64,000 bases of DNA. It comes from Arenibacter sp. F26102 (lineage in GTDB: Bacteria > Bacteroidota > Bacteroidia > Flavobacteriales > Flavobacteriaceae). Of the stretch, positions 53,390 through 61,746 are shown one piece after another. Position 1 is the stretch's first letter; every line of letters begins with the position of its first letter. The DNA is taken from NCBI RefSeq assembly GCF_023015865.1, contig NZ_JALKBC010000006.1, positions 310,001 to 374,000 on the forward strand, written 5' to 3'. The notes beneath the pieces were generated by a model. The model made no database searches. It had not been told where the DNA came from and was given only the letters and a program-made list of their open reading frames with translations. Position numbers and translations under genes: made by a program.

Positions 53390-53533
53390 AGTGCCTTTAT
53401 CTAAGGTAAACACCTTTGAAGGCGTATCGGCTTCTCCAAAAAATAATTCTTAACTCGGCTACTACCTCCGGATAATCTATTGCAGGATTATTCTCTTCGC
53501 CCAAGTAGGTATCAAGTAAAGCCAACATTCTAT
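53390..53533 (-). pseudogene. Decayed 3' end of a sulfatase gene (duplicate of the 55254 tail)
   Basis: Seen: about 125 bases align with 55270-55400, the end of the sulfatase at 55254, at roughly five identical bases in six (hand count). Shared blocks include TACTACCTCCGGATAATCT and TTCTCTTCGCCCAAGT. Translated on the minus strand it begins YLGEENNPAIDYPEVVAE, against LGEENDLAKDYPEVVAE in the intact protein, then a one-base indel destroys the frame. It lies directly behind the stop of the 53541 sulfatase. It therefore marks a former sulfatase copy that was deleted or replaced. The rest of 53143-53540 holds only the terminator above. Confidence 0.85.
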
Positions 53534-53540
53534 ACCTATT

Positions 53541-55145
53541 TTATCTTTTTGCCGTATTTGACACTTTTAGTATACTACCTTTGTCGTTGAAAAAACCGTT
53601 GTGCAAATCTCCCTCACAGGCCGCTAACAGTTTCCTTTTAAGTTCCTCCCTCTTTTTTGGACGTTGTTCGGATAAATCTCTTTCTTCCCTAAAATCGTCC
53701 GGCAAATAAAACAGTTCAAATACTTCCTTTTCGAGATCGGTCCTAATTTTCCAACCTTCATGAGTAATTAGTGTTGGCCCGGTATAAGAGGAATAAACCA
53801 CAAATTCATGTTCTTTACCTTTACTTTGGTTTATCAATGCATCATAGAATGATATACCATCTGTATTAAAAGGCCGCAAAAAACCTGTGGTTTCCGCAAT
53901 GGTCACCAATAAATCGTAGTTCGCAATAAGTCGGTCACTGGTTCTTCCAGCTTCAATTTTAGCAGGCCATCGAACAATCAGGGGAACTTGAATACCTCCC
54001 TGTAGATTACTTCGTTTCATCCCAGCACGACCCCCATTTCCATCGAAAACATCGCCAGATAAATCACTATAATATTTATGCTCCACATTATCAAAACGTT
54101 CGCCGGACATTATGTTGGCATATGGCTTTTCAATGCGTCCTTCTTGAGCATAGTAGATTTCATGTCCGTTGTCCGCCGTAAATATGACCATGGTGTTATC
54201 ATCAATCTTAAGCTCTTTTAATTTATTCATGATCTGCCCAACGTTGTCGTCCAACATTTTAACCATAGATGCGTATTCCTTTTCAATAGGGGTCAACCGT
54301 TTATCGTCTACAAAGTCAGGATGTATTTTAGGAATGGCAACTGGGCCGTGAGGCAATTGTGTCGGAAAGTAAAGAAGGAAGGGATTATCTTTATTGGCAT
54401 CCATAAAATCGAGAGCCTTATCCATAAACAGGTTCTGCGAATAGTGTTTTTTACCGTCCTTATTATTTCGTTCCTTATAATTCTCTGGAGTTTCGGGTTC
54501 CCCGGATTTGCCGGCGTTTGAGAGGGTATTCCCTTCTATATTGACCAAATTTCCATTTTCGAAAAGAAATGGAGGATAGAATCCATGTGCCCGAACATGA
54601 TCAAGATATCCATAATAAGACCCCCAACCATGACGCTCCATTTGTTGGTGAGTTGTAGAGAAACCCCATTCCAATTTCCCAATTTGAGTAGTCGTATACT
54701 CCGCTTCTTTAGCCACTTGCCCAAGAAATACATTTTCTTCAGGTATCGGTGATAATTCCGATTCTATAGACCTGCCAATTTCCTTGTGATTAAACCCTTG
54801 CGTACTTATTTTTTTGTACATGCCCCCTGGGGTGATCTCAAACTTCACAGCATGGCAATCATGAAGCCCTGTAATTAACGATGCCCGAGCTGGGGCACAT
54901 AGCATGTTAGAAAAGGCATTTGTAAAGCGTAACCCTTCTTTTGCAAGTTGGTCAATGTTGGGCGTTTTTATAATACTTTGGCCTTCATGTCCCAACAAAC
55001 CAATTCCCAGATCATCGGCATAGATTAGAATGATATTTGGCTTTGAATTTTTTACTCTTTTTGTTACCACAGAATTTTGCTTGCAACCAGGAAAGAGGCT
55101 CAATAAACCAAGTATTGCAAAAAATGAAAAAAGTTTTCTATGCAT
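53541..55145 (-). CDS. Family S1 sulfatase with atypical C-A-P-A-R motif, lipoprotein
   Basis: Seen: 534 aa. Lipoprotein signal ending LSLFPGC (Cys21). Asp pair in IYADDLGIGLLGHEG; the active-site Cys83 lies in NMLCAPARASLITGLHDCHA, with Ala in place of the usual Ser at the fourth position of C-x-P-S-R. Also GKLEWGFSTTHQQMERHGWG, PTQLPHGPVAIP, FTADNGHEIYYAQEGRIEKP and FVVYSSYTGPTLITHEGWKI. It is not a close paralogue of its two sulfatase neighbours. Known: the minimal maturation motif is C-x-P/A-x-R, so activity is likely retained. Context: PUL B, directly followed by the decayed sulfatase end. Confidence 0.92.
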   Translation of the reverse strand: MHRKLFSFFAILGLLSLFPGCKQNSVVTKRVKNSKPNIILIYADDLGIGLLGHEGQSIIKTPNIDQLAKEGLRFTNAFSNMLCAPARASLITGLHDCHAVKFEITPGGMYKKISTQGFNHKEIGRSIESELSPIPEENVFLGQVAKEAEYTTTQIGKLEWGFSTTHQQMERHGWGSYYGYLDHVRAHGFYPPFLFENGNLVNIEGNTLSNAGKSGEPETPENYKERNNKDGKKHYSQNLFMDKALDFMDANKDNPFLLYFPTQLPHGPVAIPKIHPDFVDDKRLTPIEKEYASMVKMLDDNVGQIMNKLKELKIDDNTMVIFTADNGHEIYYAQEGRIEKPYANIMSGERFDNVEHKYYSDLSGDVFDGNGGRAGMKRSNLQGGIQVPLIVRWPAKIEAGRTSDRLIANYDLLVTIAETTGFLRPFNTDGISFYDALINQSKGKEHEFVVYSSYTGPTLITHEGWKIRTDLEKEVFELFYLPDDFREERDLSEQRPKKREELKRKLLAACEGDLHNGFFNDKGSILKVSNTAKR

Positions 55146-55253
55146 TGTAGTTGTAATTCTTAATCTTTTCTACAGAAAAATTTCAAAGGAAAGCCGATAA
55201 CCAGTAAACACAACATTAAAAGAGTTCCACTACTTTCCCTCCCAAAACCTTAT

Positions 55254-56738
55254 TCAATTTTCTAAATAAGTACCTTGATCAAAGGTAAACACCTCGGAAG
55301 GCGTTCTGGCTTCTTCAAAAATATTTTTCATCTCGGCTACTACCTCCGGATAATCTTTTGCAAGATCATTCTCTTCGCCCAAGTCGGCATCAAGGTCATA
55401 AAGTTCTATTGGTGAATCTGTAGAACTGAACACATTGTACTTCACAGCCTTCCAATTACCTCTTCGGATAGCTTGTCTGCCACCTTTCTCATGAAATTCC
55501 CAATACAGATATTCATGTTGTTTTTGATTTTTTTCTTGTCCCAAAAGGGTGGGCAAAAAGGAAACACCGTCTAAAAAAGTGGGGACTTCCATATCTACAA
55601 TATTTGAAAAGGTGGGCCATACGTCCCAAAAAGCCGAAACATGATCGGTTCTGGTATTTGGCTGTACATGCCCTGGCCATTTTACAATTAGCGGAACACG
55701 TATACCTCCTTCATAAAGATCTCTCTTGGTTCCTTTAAAAGGACCGTTGCTATTGAAATAATCGGGATCGGCACCTCCTTCAGTATGGGGTCCATTGTCT
55801 GAAGTAAACATTACTATGGTATTATCCGCAATACCCAACTGTTCCAATTTGGACATAATTTCGCCAACTTGATTATCCAAAATATGGACCATGGACACAA
55901 AGGCGGCATGGGTTTCTTTTTGTGATTCGTAGGGTCCATTTCTGTATTCAGGTCCATCATCCACACCCTTATATGCTTTTTCAGGAGGAAATTTACCTCT
56001 GTATTTTTTTAGGATTTCCTCGGGTGCCGCCAATTCAGCATGTGGTATTATGGAAGCTACATAAAGAAAAAACGGATTATCTTTGTTGAATTCTATAAAA
56101 TCCAAGGTCTTTTCATGAATTAACTGTGGTGCATATACCCCTTTGTTCTTTCCTGAATTTTCCTCCAGTACCAAGGAATCCTTATTGGCCCACAAATGGC
56201 GCGGATAATAATTATGTCCCAAGCGTTGACAATTGTATCCAAAGAAAGTATCAAAACCTTGGTTTAAGGGATCTCCTTCAGAACCTGGGTAACCTAATCC
56301 CCATTTACCAAAGGCACCCGTAACATAGCCCGCTTTTTTCATGGCTTCTGCCATAGTAAAGGTATTGTCAGGTATTGGATATTGCCCCTCTGGCTGTATT
56401 TCCTTATTGCCACGCACAAAGGTATGACCGGTATGCATACCCGTCAACAATGCCGATCTGGAAGGCGCACATACAGTGCTACCAGAATAATGTTGGGTAA
56501 AAAGCATTCCCTCCCTGGCCAACTTATCTATATTAGGTGTTGTAAACTTCTGCTGCCCGTAGGCACTTAGATCGCCATACCCCAGATCATCGGCCAAGAT
56601 GTAAATAATATTGGGTTTAGCAATTATTTCTTGACCGCTATTTTTTTTGGATACGTCTGTTTGTCGCTCCTTGTTTTTACAAGAGAACAACCCAAAAATC
56701 AATAATAAAATAGTAACTAAATAAGAGAATTGTCTCAT
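55254..56738 (-). CDS. Family S1 sulfatase (formylglycine type), lipoprotein
   Basis: Seen: start placed at 56738 (MRQFSYLVTILLLIFGLFSC, lipobox Cys20), 494 aa. The open frame extends to 56771, but those codons lie inside the terminator hairpin. Asp pair in ILADDLGYGDLS, formylglycine motif at Cys90 (STVCAPSRSALLTGMHTGHT), FVRGNKEIQPEG, GKWGLGYPGSEGDPLNQG, SIIPHAELAAPEE, FTSDNGPHTEGGADPDYFNS and YLYWEFHEKGGRQAIRRGNW. Close paralogue of the sulfatase at 51715. Its 3' end is the parent-type sequence of the decayed copy at 53390-53533. Context: first enzyme gene after susD in PUL B. Confidence 0.93.
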   Translation of the reverse strand: MRQFSYLVTILLLIFGLFSCKNKERQTDVSKKNSGQEIIAKPNIIYILADDLGYGDLSAYGQQKFTTPNIDKLAREGMLFTQHYSGSTVCAPSRSALLTGMHTGHTFVRGNKEIQPEGQYPIPDNTFTMAEAMKKAGYVTGAFGKWGLGYPGSEGDPLNQGFDTFFGYNCQRLGHNYYPRHLWANKDSLVLEENSGKNKGVYAPQLIHEKTLDFIEFNKDNPFFLYVASIIPHAELAAPEEILKKYRGKFPPEKAYKGVDDGPEYRNGPYESQKETHAAFVSMVHILDNQVGEIMSKLEQLGIADNTIVMFTSDNGPHTEGGADPDYFNSNGPFKGTKRDLYEGGIRVPLIVKWPGHVQPNTRTDHVSAFWDVWPTFSNIVDMEVPTFLDGVSFLPTLLGQEKNQKQHEYLYWEFHEKGGRQAIRRGNWKAVKYNVFSSTDSPIELYDLDADLGEENDLAKDYPEVVAEMKNIFEEARTPSEVFTFDQGTYLEN

Positions 56739-56758
56739 AATAAGAATGGTATCAAAAA

Positions 56759-56791
56759 TTCCATGGGACAAAGAAAATTTGTCCCATGGAA
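56759..56791 (-). terminator. Intergenic attenuator/terminator after susD (PUL B)
   Basis: Seen: a perfect 14-bp stem (TTCCATGGGACAAA at 56759-56772 and its complement at 56778-56791) with a 5-base loop; on the minus strand the outer stem continues into TTTTTGAT. It sits 20 bases past the SusD stop and 21 bases before the sulfatase start codon at 56738, an attenuator position like that in PUL A. Confidence 0.88.
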
Positions 56792-56810
56792 GTAATTTTT
56801 TTTTATAACA

Positions 56811-58370
56811 TTATCTATATCCGTTATTTGTAGGATCCGACTCCAATAGATTTGGATTCAATTCCAACTGATTTTGTGGAATGGGCAACAAAACGTGATA
56901 CGGTTGTATGTTGGCACCTGGGTTATTCCAAGCTCTGTGTTGAACAGATTTAACTGTTTCCAACAATATACCCCAACGGATAAGGTCCATTCTACGATGA
57001 CCTTCTGCACTCAACTCAAACTTTCTTTCATCGTACATCGCTTCCCTAAACTGGGATTGCGACATTCCAGACCAAGGTTGATCCGGTTCAAAAGCGCGTT
57101 CCCTTACCTTGTTCACGTAAGCATATGCATTACCGGGACCATTAGCCTCATTTTCAGCTTCAGCTGCCATTAAATATACGTCAGCTAATCGAAATACGAT
57201 AAAGTTTTCGGGGTGATTTTCACGCAACGAATTTTCTTGGTCCAAATTCCAGTTTTTACGGAAATATGGGAAAGATAATTTCCACCCTAAATATTCAGTG
57301 ACAATGGTGGCATCATATCGTAAATCCCCATCTTGCCAATTTTCCCGTAATGAAAATTCCGGTAAAGGTACTGACCAACCATAACCGGTCATATCTTCAT
57401 TTCTTGTGCGCAAAAGGCCTTGAAATATATTAACCTTGGAACCGGAAACCCCGTCTACCACGGTATCTTTATTCCGATTTGCAGGTTCATCCCTAATACG
57501 AGGGTTGTAATCGTCTGTCCTGGTCGTATTCAGTGGACCTCCTAAATCTGCTTCAAAGTCTATAACGAATATAAGTTCGTTGTTGTATTGATTACTTGGA
57601 TCTGATTGATCGAAGACATCGGCATAGTTATCCAGAAGTGAATGTGCTTTTTGATCGATCACTATATCACATTCTGCCTTTGCCAATGCCCATTCCTTAT
57701 CAAAAAGATGATATTTCGCCTTAAGTGTTGCTGCTGCCCATTTTGTAGCCCTACCCAAACTACTGCCGGAATAGGAACTGGGCAACAAATCAAATGCCCG
57801 TGTCAAATCTATTTTCATGGCGCTTCTGATTTCCGCTTTTGGCGTTCTACCTAAAACCGATCTTTCCAAAACGGGCAGTTGCCCTGTGTAAAAAGGAACA
57901 TCTCCCCACAGATTGGTCAAGTGAAAATAGGCCAATGCCCTTAGAAAAAGCAATTCTCCCAGCCTCTGGCCCCTGGCTTCTTCTGACAAATTTTCGTTTC
58001 CTTCAATATTCGTTATAAATTCCGTAGTATTATTTACCACACGATACAACTGTATCCAGGTACCATTGCCATCGGAAGTGCCTTCTTGAATCAGGTAATT
58101 GTGAATAGCTCCATTAACATCCCTATTTGCGGCCTGAATATCTGCTCCACTGGTATAAAAATCGTCCAGCCCACGTTGGCGGTATAGGTTATTGTCGTGA
58201 TACAGCCTGTAGACACCATTAACAGCCAATTCAGCCTCCTTATCGTTGTTAAAAAAGGCATCTGGGGTAATCTGATCTCGTAAGTCTTCTTCCAGAAACT
58301 TGTCACATGAGCTCAAAACCAGTAGGCCCATAAGCACTACAAAAAATCTGTTCGTTATTATTGTTTTCAT
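56811..58370 (-). CDS. SusD/RagB-type surface glycan-binding lipoprotein (PUL B)
   Basis: Seen: 519 aa. Lipoprotein signal ending GLLVLSSC then DKFLEEDLRDQITPDAFFNN, the usual SusD opening. TPR-like segments include KEAELAVNGVYRLYHDNNLY and GELLFLRALAYFHLTNLWGD; the SusD motif is YDERKFELSAEGHRRMDLIR and the C-terminus reads LLPIPQNQLELNPNLLESDP. Known: substrate-capturing partner of SusC. Context: 11 bases after susC. Sequence similarity to the SusD of PUL A looks limited to the family motifs, consistent with a different glycan. Confidence 0.95.
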   Translation of the reverse strand: MKTIITNRFFVVLMGLLVLSSCDKFLEEDLRDQITPDAFFNNDKEAELAVNGVYRLYHDNNLYRQRGLDDFYTSGADIQAANRDVNGAIHNYLIQEGTSDGNGTWIQLYRVVNNTTEFITNIEGNENLSEEARGQRLGELLFLRALAYFHLTNLWGDVPFYTGQLPVLERSVLGRTPKAEIRSAMKIDLTRAFDLLPSSYSGSSLGRATKWAAATLKAKYHLFDKEWALAKAECDIVIDQKAHSLLDNYADVFDQSDPSNQYNNELIFVIDFEADLGGPLNTTRTDDYNPRIRDEPANRNKDTVVDGVSGSKVNIFQGLLRTRNEDMTGYGWSVPLPEFSLRENWQDGDLRYDATIVTEYLGWKLSFPYFRKNWNLDQENSLRENHPENFIVFRLADVYLMAAEAENEANGPGNAYAYVNKVRERAFEPDQPWSGMSQSQFREAMYDERKFELSAEGHRRMDLIRWGILLETVKSVQHRAWNNPGANIQPYHVLLPIPQNQLELNPNLLESDPTNNGYR

Positions 58371-58381
58371 ATCGGTTTTTA

Positions 58382-61300
58382 TTAGAATTGTAGTTTTACA
58401 CCTAGGGTTATTGTCTTAGCATAAGGATATTGCCCTGCTGCAAACCCTTGGGAAACAGAATTGAACCCACTTTGGTCGGTAAAGTTATTTACTTCAGGGT
58501 CTCCCAATGTAAAGTCTGACCAAAGTAAAAGATTTGTACCGGTAACATAAACATTCATTGTGCTGAATACATCGCCCAGCCCTTTTGCTTCCATAGGAAT
58601 ATTATAATTTAAGGTCATAGTTTTTAATCGTAGATAAGAGCCATCCTCAACATTCAAGCTACTATTGGGATTAAAGAGACTGTTTGATGGCCCTGCCCTA
58701 GGAATATCGGAAGTTTCGTTTACACCTTCAATCCAACGGTCCAATACAATGGGATCCACATTTTGTTCGCCCCTACCAAAATAGGCCGTTTGGCTACGAA
58801 TATTAAAAATTTCCGCACCATAGCTACCGTGAAAAAATACATCGAGAGACAGGTTTTTATAGGTAAAGGTATTTCTAAAACCTCCATAAAAATCCGGTAT
58901 CGGACTACCTAACACCTGAAAATCTTCATCATTGATATTAGTATCACCATTTACATCCTCATATCTTGGGCCTCCGATAAAGGAGCGCCCCGCCCTACCA
59001 TCTGCCGTAATCTCATCGGCAGTCTTATAGGTACCTAAGTATCTAGCCCCTACAAAAGTTGGCAGTGCCTCCCCAACGATCAACCTGGCTGAATTACCTC
59101 CTTGATTACCAGTAGATTGTAAGGAAATAAATTCTTGATCATCCAACTCCAATATCTCACTCTTGTTCGAGGATATGCTTAAATTGGACTCCCAGGTAAA
59201 GTTACTGTTCTGTACGTTGATGGTATTTAGACCAAATTCGAAGCCCCTGTTCTCTACAGATCCCAAATTCTGCAATTGGGTAGTTGAATTGGCTCCTACC
59301 TGACCAGATAGGGCTACGGATAATAGTAGGTCATCTGTTGTCTTTTTATAATAATCGGCTTCAAAAGAAATCCTATTGTTCAAAAATCCTAGCTCCAAAC
59401 CTATGTCCATTTGCTTGGTTGTCTCCCAGGTTAAACCACTACTGGGAACCTGTCCAACAAGTACTCCATTTACCTGAGAACCATTGAAGACAGTAGTTGT
59501 ATTGGCATAGGTGGCTATGGAATTGTAAGCGGCAACGCCTTGTTCCCCCACAATACCATAACTACCTCTAATTTTAAACCTATTTATTACATTGGAATCT
59601 ACCATGAACTCTTCCTCATCAACGTTCCAAGCTGCACCCACAGAAGGGAAAAAGGCATATTTATTACCTGTCTCAAATACAGAGGACCCATCATAACGTC
59701 CTACAAGGGTAAGCAAATATTTGCTTTTGTAACCATAGTTGACACGACCCAAGAAAGAAGTCAGGGTTCGTTGTCCATATCCCGAACCAACCAGTGCTGT
59801 TTCTGAATCACCCAATGCCAAGTTATTAAACGAAACTACGTCATTAGGAAAATTATCGGCTTCGGCAAACGTACTTTCGTTATTATCTTTCTGCCAGGTA
59901 AAACCTCCCAATATTTTTAAGGAATGGCTCCCCAAATCCACGTCATAATTTAAGGTATTCTCGTTCAATAAGCTCTTGGAAAAATTGGTGTTGATCCTAC
60001 CAAAACCACCATTAACACGTTCAGGCAAAATCCCTGGCAAGTAGTTGTTCTGCTTAACATAGTTTAACTGTGCACCAAAAGTAGATTTAAAAGAAAGGTT
60101 TTTTGCCAATTCATACTCAGCATATGCATTCGTAATAATTTGGGTAACCAAGTCGTGATCTACTCTATGTTGTATGTCCGCTTCCGGGTTTCGTTCCAGA
60201 CCGGCACTTATGGGATTTTCAAAAGAGAAACTTCCATCTTCAAGATAAACTGGTCTAATTGGTAATACGCTGGAAACAATATTGCCGTAATCTACTTTAC
60301 TGTTCTCTATTTTATAATGGGTTAAGTTTGTCCTAATCCCGGTCTTAAGCCTATCAGAAACCTTTACATCCACATTGGTTCTAAAATTTACCCTTTCCAA
60401 TCCAGAACCTCTTAGCAATCCCTTTTGATTAAAGTAATTTCCAGAAATAAAATAATTGGCATTTTCAGAATTCCCAGTAATGGATAGATCGGTATTGGAG
60501 ATAGAACCTGGTTGCTCTATTAAATCCAACCAATCGGTTGTCGTAGTATTTTCGGGGTTTAAAACCAATGGCAAGGAAGTGTCCGTAAATCCGAAACCGT
60601 CAGGTCCAGGTACAAACTGATAAGATTCATTTTTATAATCGATAAAATCCCGTCCGCCTAGAATATTGATTCGGTTGGCCGTTTCCTGAATACTTTGATA
60701 GTGATTGATGGCAATTACTGGTTTTCCAGGAGCCATTCCTTTACCATTCTTGGTCGTAATCAATATTACACCTGAGGCGCCCCTAGTTCCATATATGGAA
60801 AGAGCGGTAGCATCCTTTAAGATTTCAATAGAAGCAATGTCATTGACATTAATCGTATTAAGATTAAAACCGGTACCTGCAATAAAACCGTCTATTACAT
60901 ATAAAGGATCATTATTGCCATTAATAGAGCTATTACCCCTAATACGAATGGTAGACCCTGTTCCAGGTGTTCCATTGTTGGAAGTAACCTCTACTCCGGT
61001 AGCCCTACCCTGCAATGCCTGGTCTACCCTAGCCACTGGCTGGTTTTCCAATACATCAGATTTTATACTTGACACTGAAGACACCAAATCTTTTTTGGTA
61101 GAGGTACCATAACCTATGACAACCACCTCATCCAAAAGAGAAACGTCTTCCTGAAGCACTACATCAATAGTTGTGGACTTGCCCACCTGAACACTTTGAG
61201 CAATAAAGCCCAAATACCTAAATTCCAAAACAGAACCTTCCTCGGCCTTAATGGTGTAATTTCCATCAAAATCCGCAACAGCTCCTGTAGTAGTCCCCTT

Positions 61301-61429
61301 AACTAAGACATTTACTCCAGGTAAAGGCTGGCCAGATTCATCGGCAACCGTTCCGCTTATAATCTGCTGAGCTTGAAGCCCCACCATACTGAAAAACAGT
61401 AGTAATAATAAAATTCTTTTTAATTCCAT
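58382..61429 (-). CDS. SusC/RagA-type TonB-dependent transporter (PUL B)
   Basis: Seen: 1015 aa. Type I signal MELKRILLLLLFFSMVGLQA; a carboxypeptidase-regulatory-like domain (about 24-93, GQPLPGVNVLVKGTTTGAVA); the SusC box LLDEVVVIGYGTSTKKDLVS; a plug with GSTIRIRGNSSINGNNDPLY and IEILKDATALSIYGTRGASG; then a barrel ending KTITLGVKLQF. It lacks the STN domain present in the PUL A SusC, so it is not expected to signal through an anti-sigma factor. Known: TonB-powered uptake of oligosaccharides. Context: divergent from the sensor regulator at 61747 across a 317-base intergenic region, typical for regulator-linked PULs. Confidence 0.96.
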   Translation of the reverse strand: MELKRILLLLLFFSMVGLQAQQIISGTVADESGQPLPGVNVLVKGTTTGAVADFDGNYTIKAEEGSVLEFRYLGFIAQSVQVGKSTTIDVVLQEDVSLLDEVVVIGYGTSTKKDLVSSVSSIKSDVLENQPVARVDQALQGRATGVEVTSNNGTPGTGSTIRIRGNSSINGNNDPLYVIDGFIAGTGFNLNTINVNDIASIEILKDATALSIYGTRGASGVILITTKNGKGMAPGKPVIAINHYQSIQETANRINILGGRDFIDYKNESYQFVPGPDGFGFTDTSLPLVLNPENTTTTDWLDLIEQPGSISNTDLSITGNSENANYFISGNYFNQKGLLRGSGLERVNFRTNVDVKVSDRLKTGIRTNLTHYKIENSKVDYGNIVSSVLPIRPVYLEDGSFSFENPISAGLERNPEADIQHRVDHDLVTQIITNAYAEYELAKNLSFKSTFGAQLNYVKQNNYLPGILPERVNGGFGRINTNFSKSLLNENTLNYDVDLGSHSLKILGGFTWQKDNNESTFAEADNFPNDVVSFNNLALGDSETALVGSGYGQRTLTSFLGRVNYGYKSKYLLTLVGRYDGSSVFETGNKYAFFPSVGAAWNVDEEEFMVDSNVINRFKIRGSYGIVGEQGVAAYNSIATYANTTTVFNGSQVNGVLVGQVPSSGLTWETTKQMDIGLELGFLNNRISFEADYYKKTTDDLLLSVALSGQVGANSTTQLQNLGSVENRGFEFGLNTINVQNSNFTWESNLSISSNKSEILELDDQEFISLQSTGNQGGNSARLIVGEALPTFVGARYLGTYKTADEITADGRAGRSFIGGPRYEDVNGDTNINDEDFQVLGSPIPDFYGGFRNTFTYKNLSLDVFFHGSYGAEIFNIRSQTAYFGRGEQNVDPIVLDRWIEGVNETSDIPRAGPSNSLFNPNSSLNVEDGSYLRLKTMTLNYNIPMEAKGLGDVFSTMNVYVTGTNLLLWSDFTLGDPEVNNFTDQSGFNSVSQGFAAGQYPYAKTITLGVKLQF

Positions 61430-61746
61430 ATTGGTTTATGTTGGTTAATATTAAAACCGATTTTTCCACAACAATCGGCATTGTGTAAATATATAATGGC
61501 ATTTAAGACTAGAAATCCCAATTAGGTGCAATTATGTTGCATGCTCTTGTTTTAAAGGCTTAAATGGCCTAATTTGCAACATTATTACCCTAAAATATAG
61601 ACATAGTGTCCCCTTGTACTCATTAATAGACCCGTACATTTATTATCTATCGAATAAGACTTGTATAATCCAACATTGTCCTGGAGGACGGACCAAAACG
61701 TCATCTATATATGGCACGCAATATCTTAAGGCGCAATTTGAAATCC
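61430..61746. promoter_or_regulatory. Divergent regulatory region of PUL B
   Basis: Seen: 317 bases without a gene between susC (minus) and the sensor regulator (plus). It must hold promoters for both. An inverted repeat, ATGTTGCA (61534-61541) and TGCAACAT (61575-61582), separated by 33 bases, is the only regular element I see and may be a regulator-binding site. TAATTTG at 61570-61576 is a near match to TAnnTTTG. No small ORF is convincing. Confidence 0.5.
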
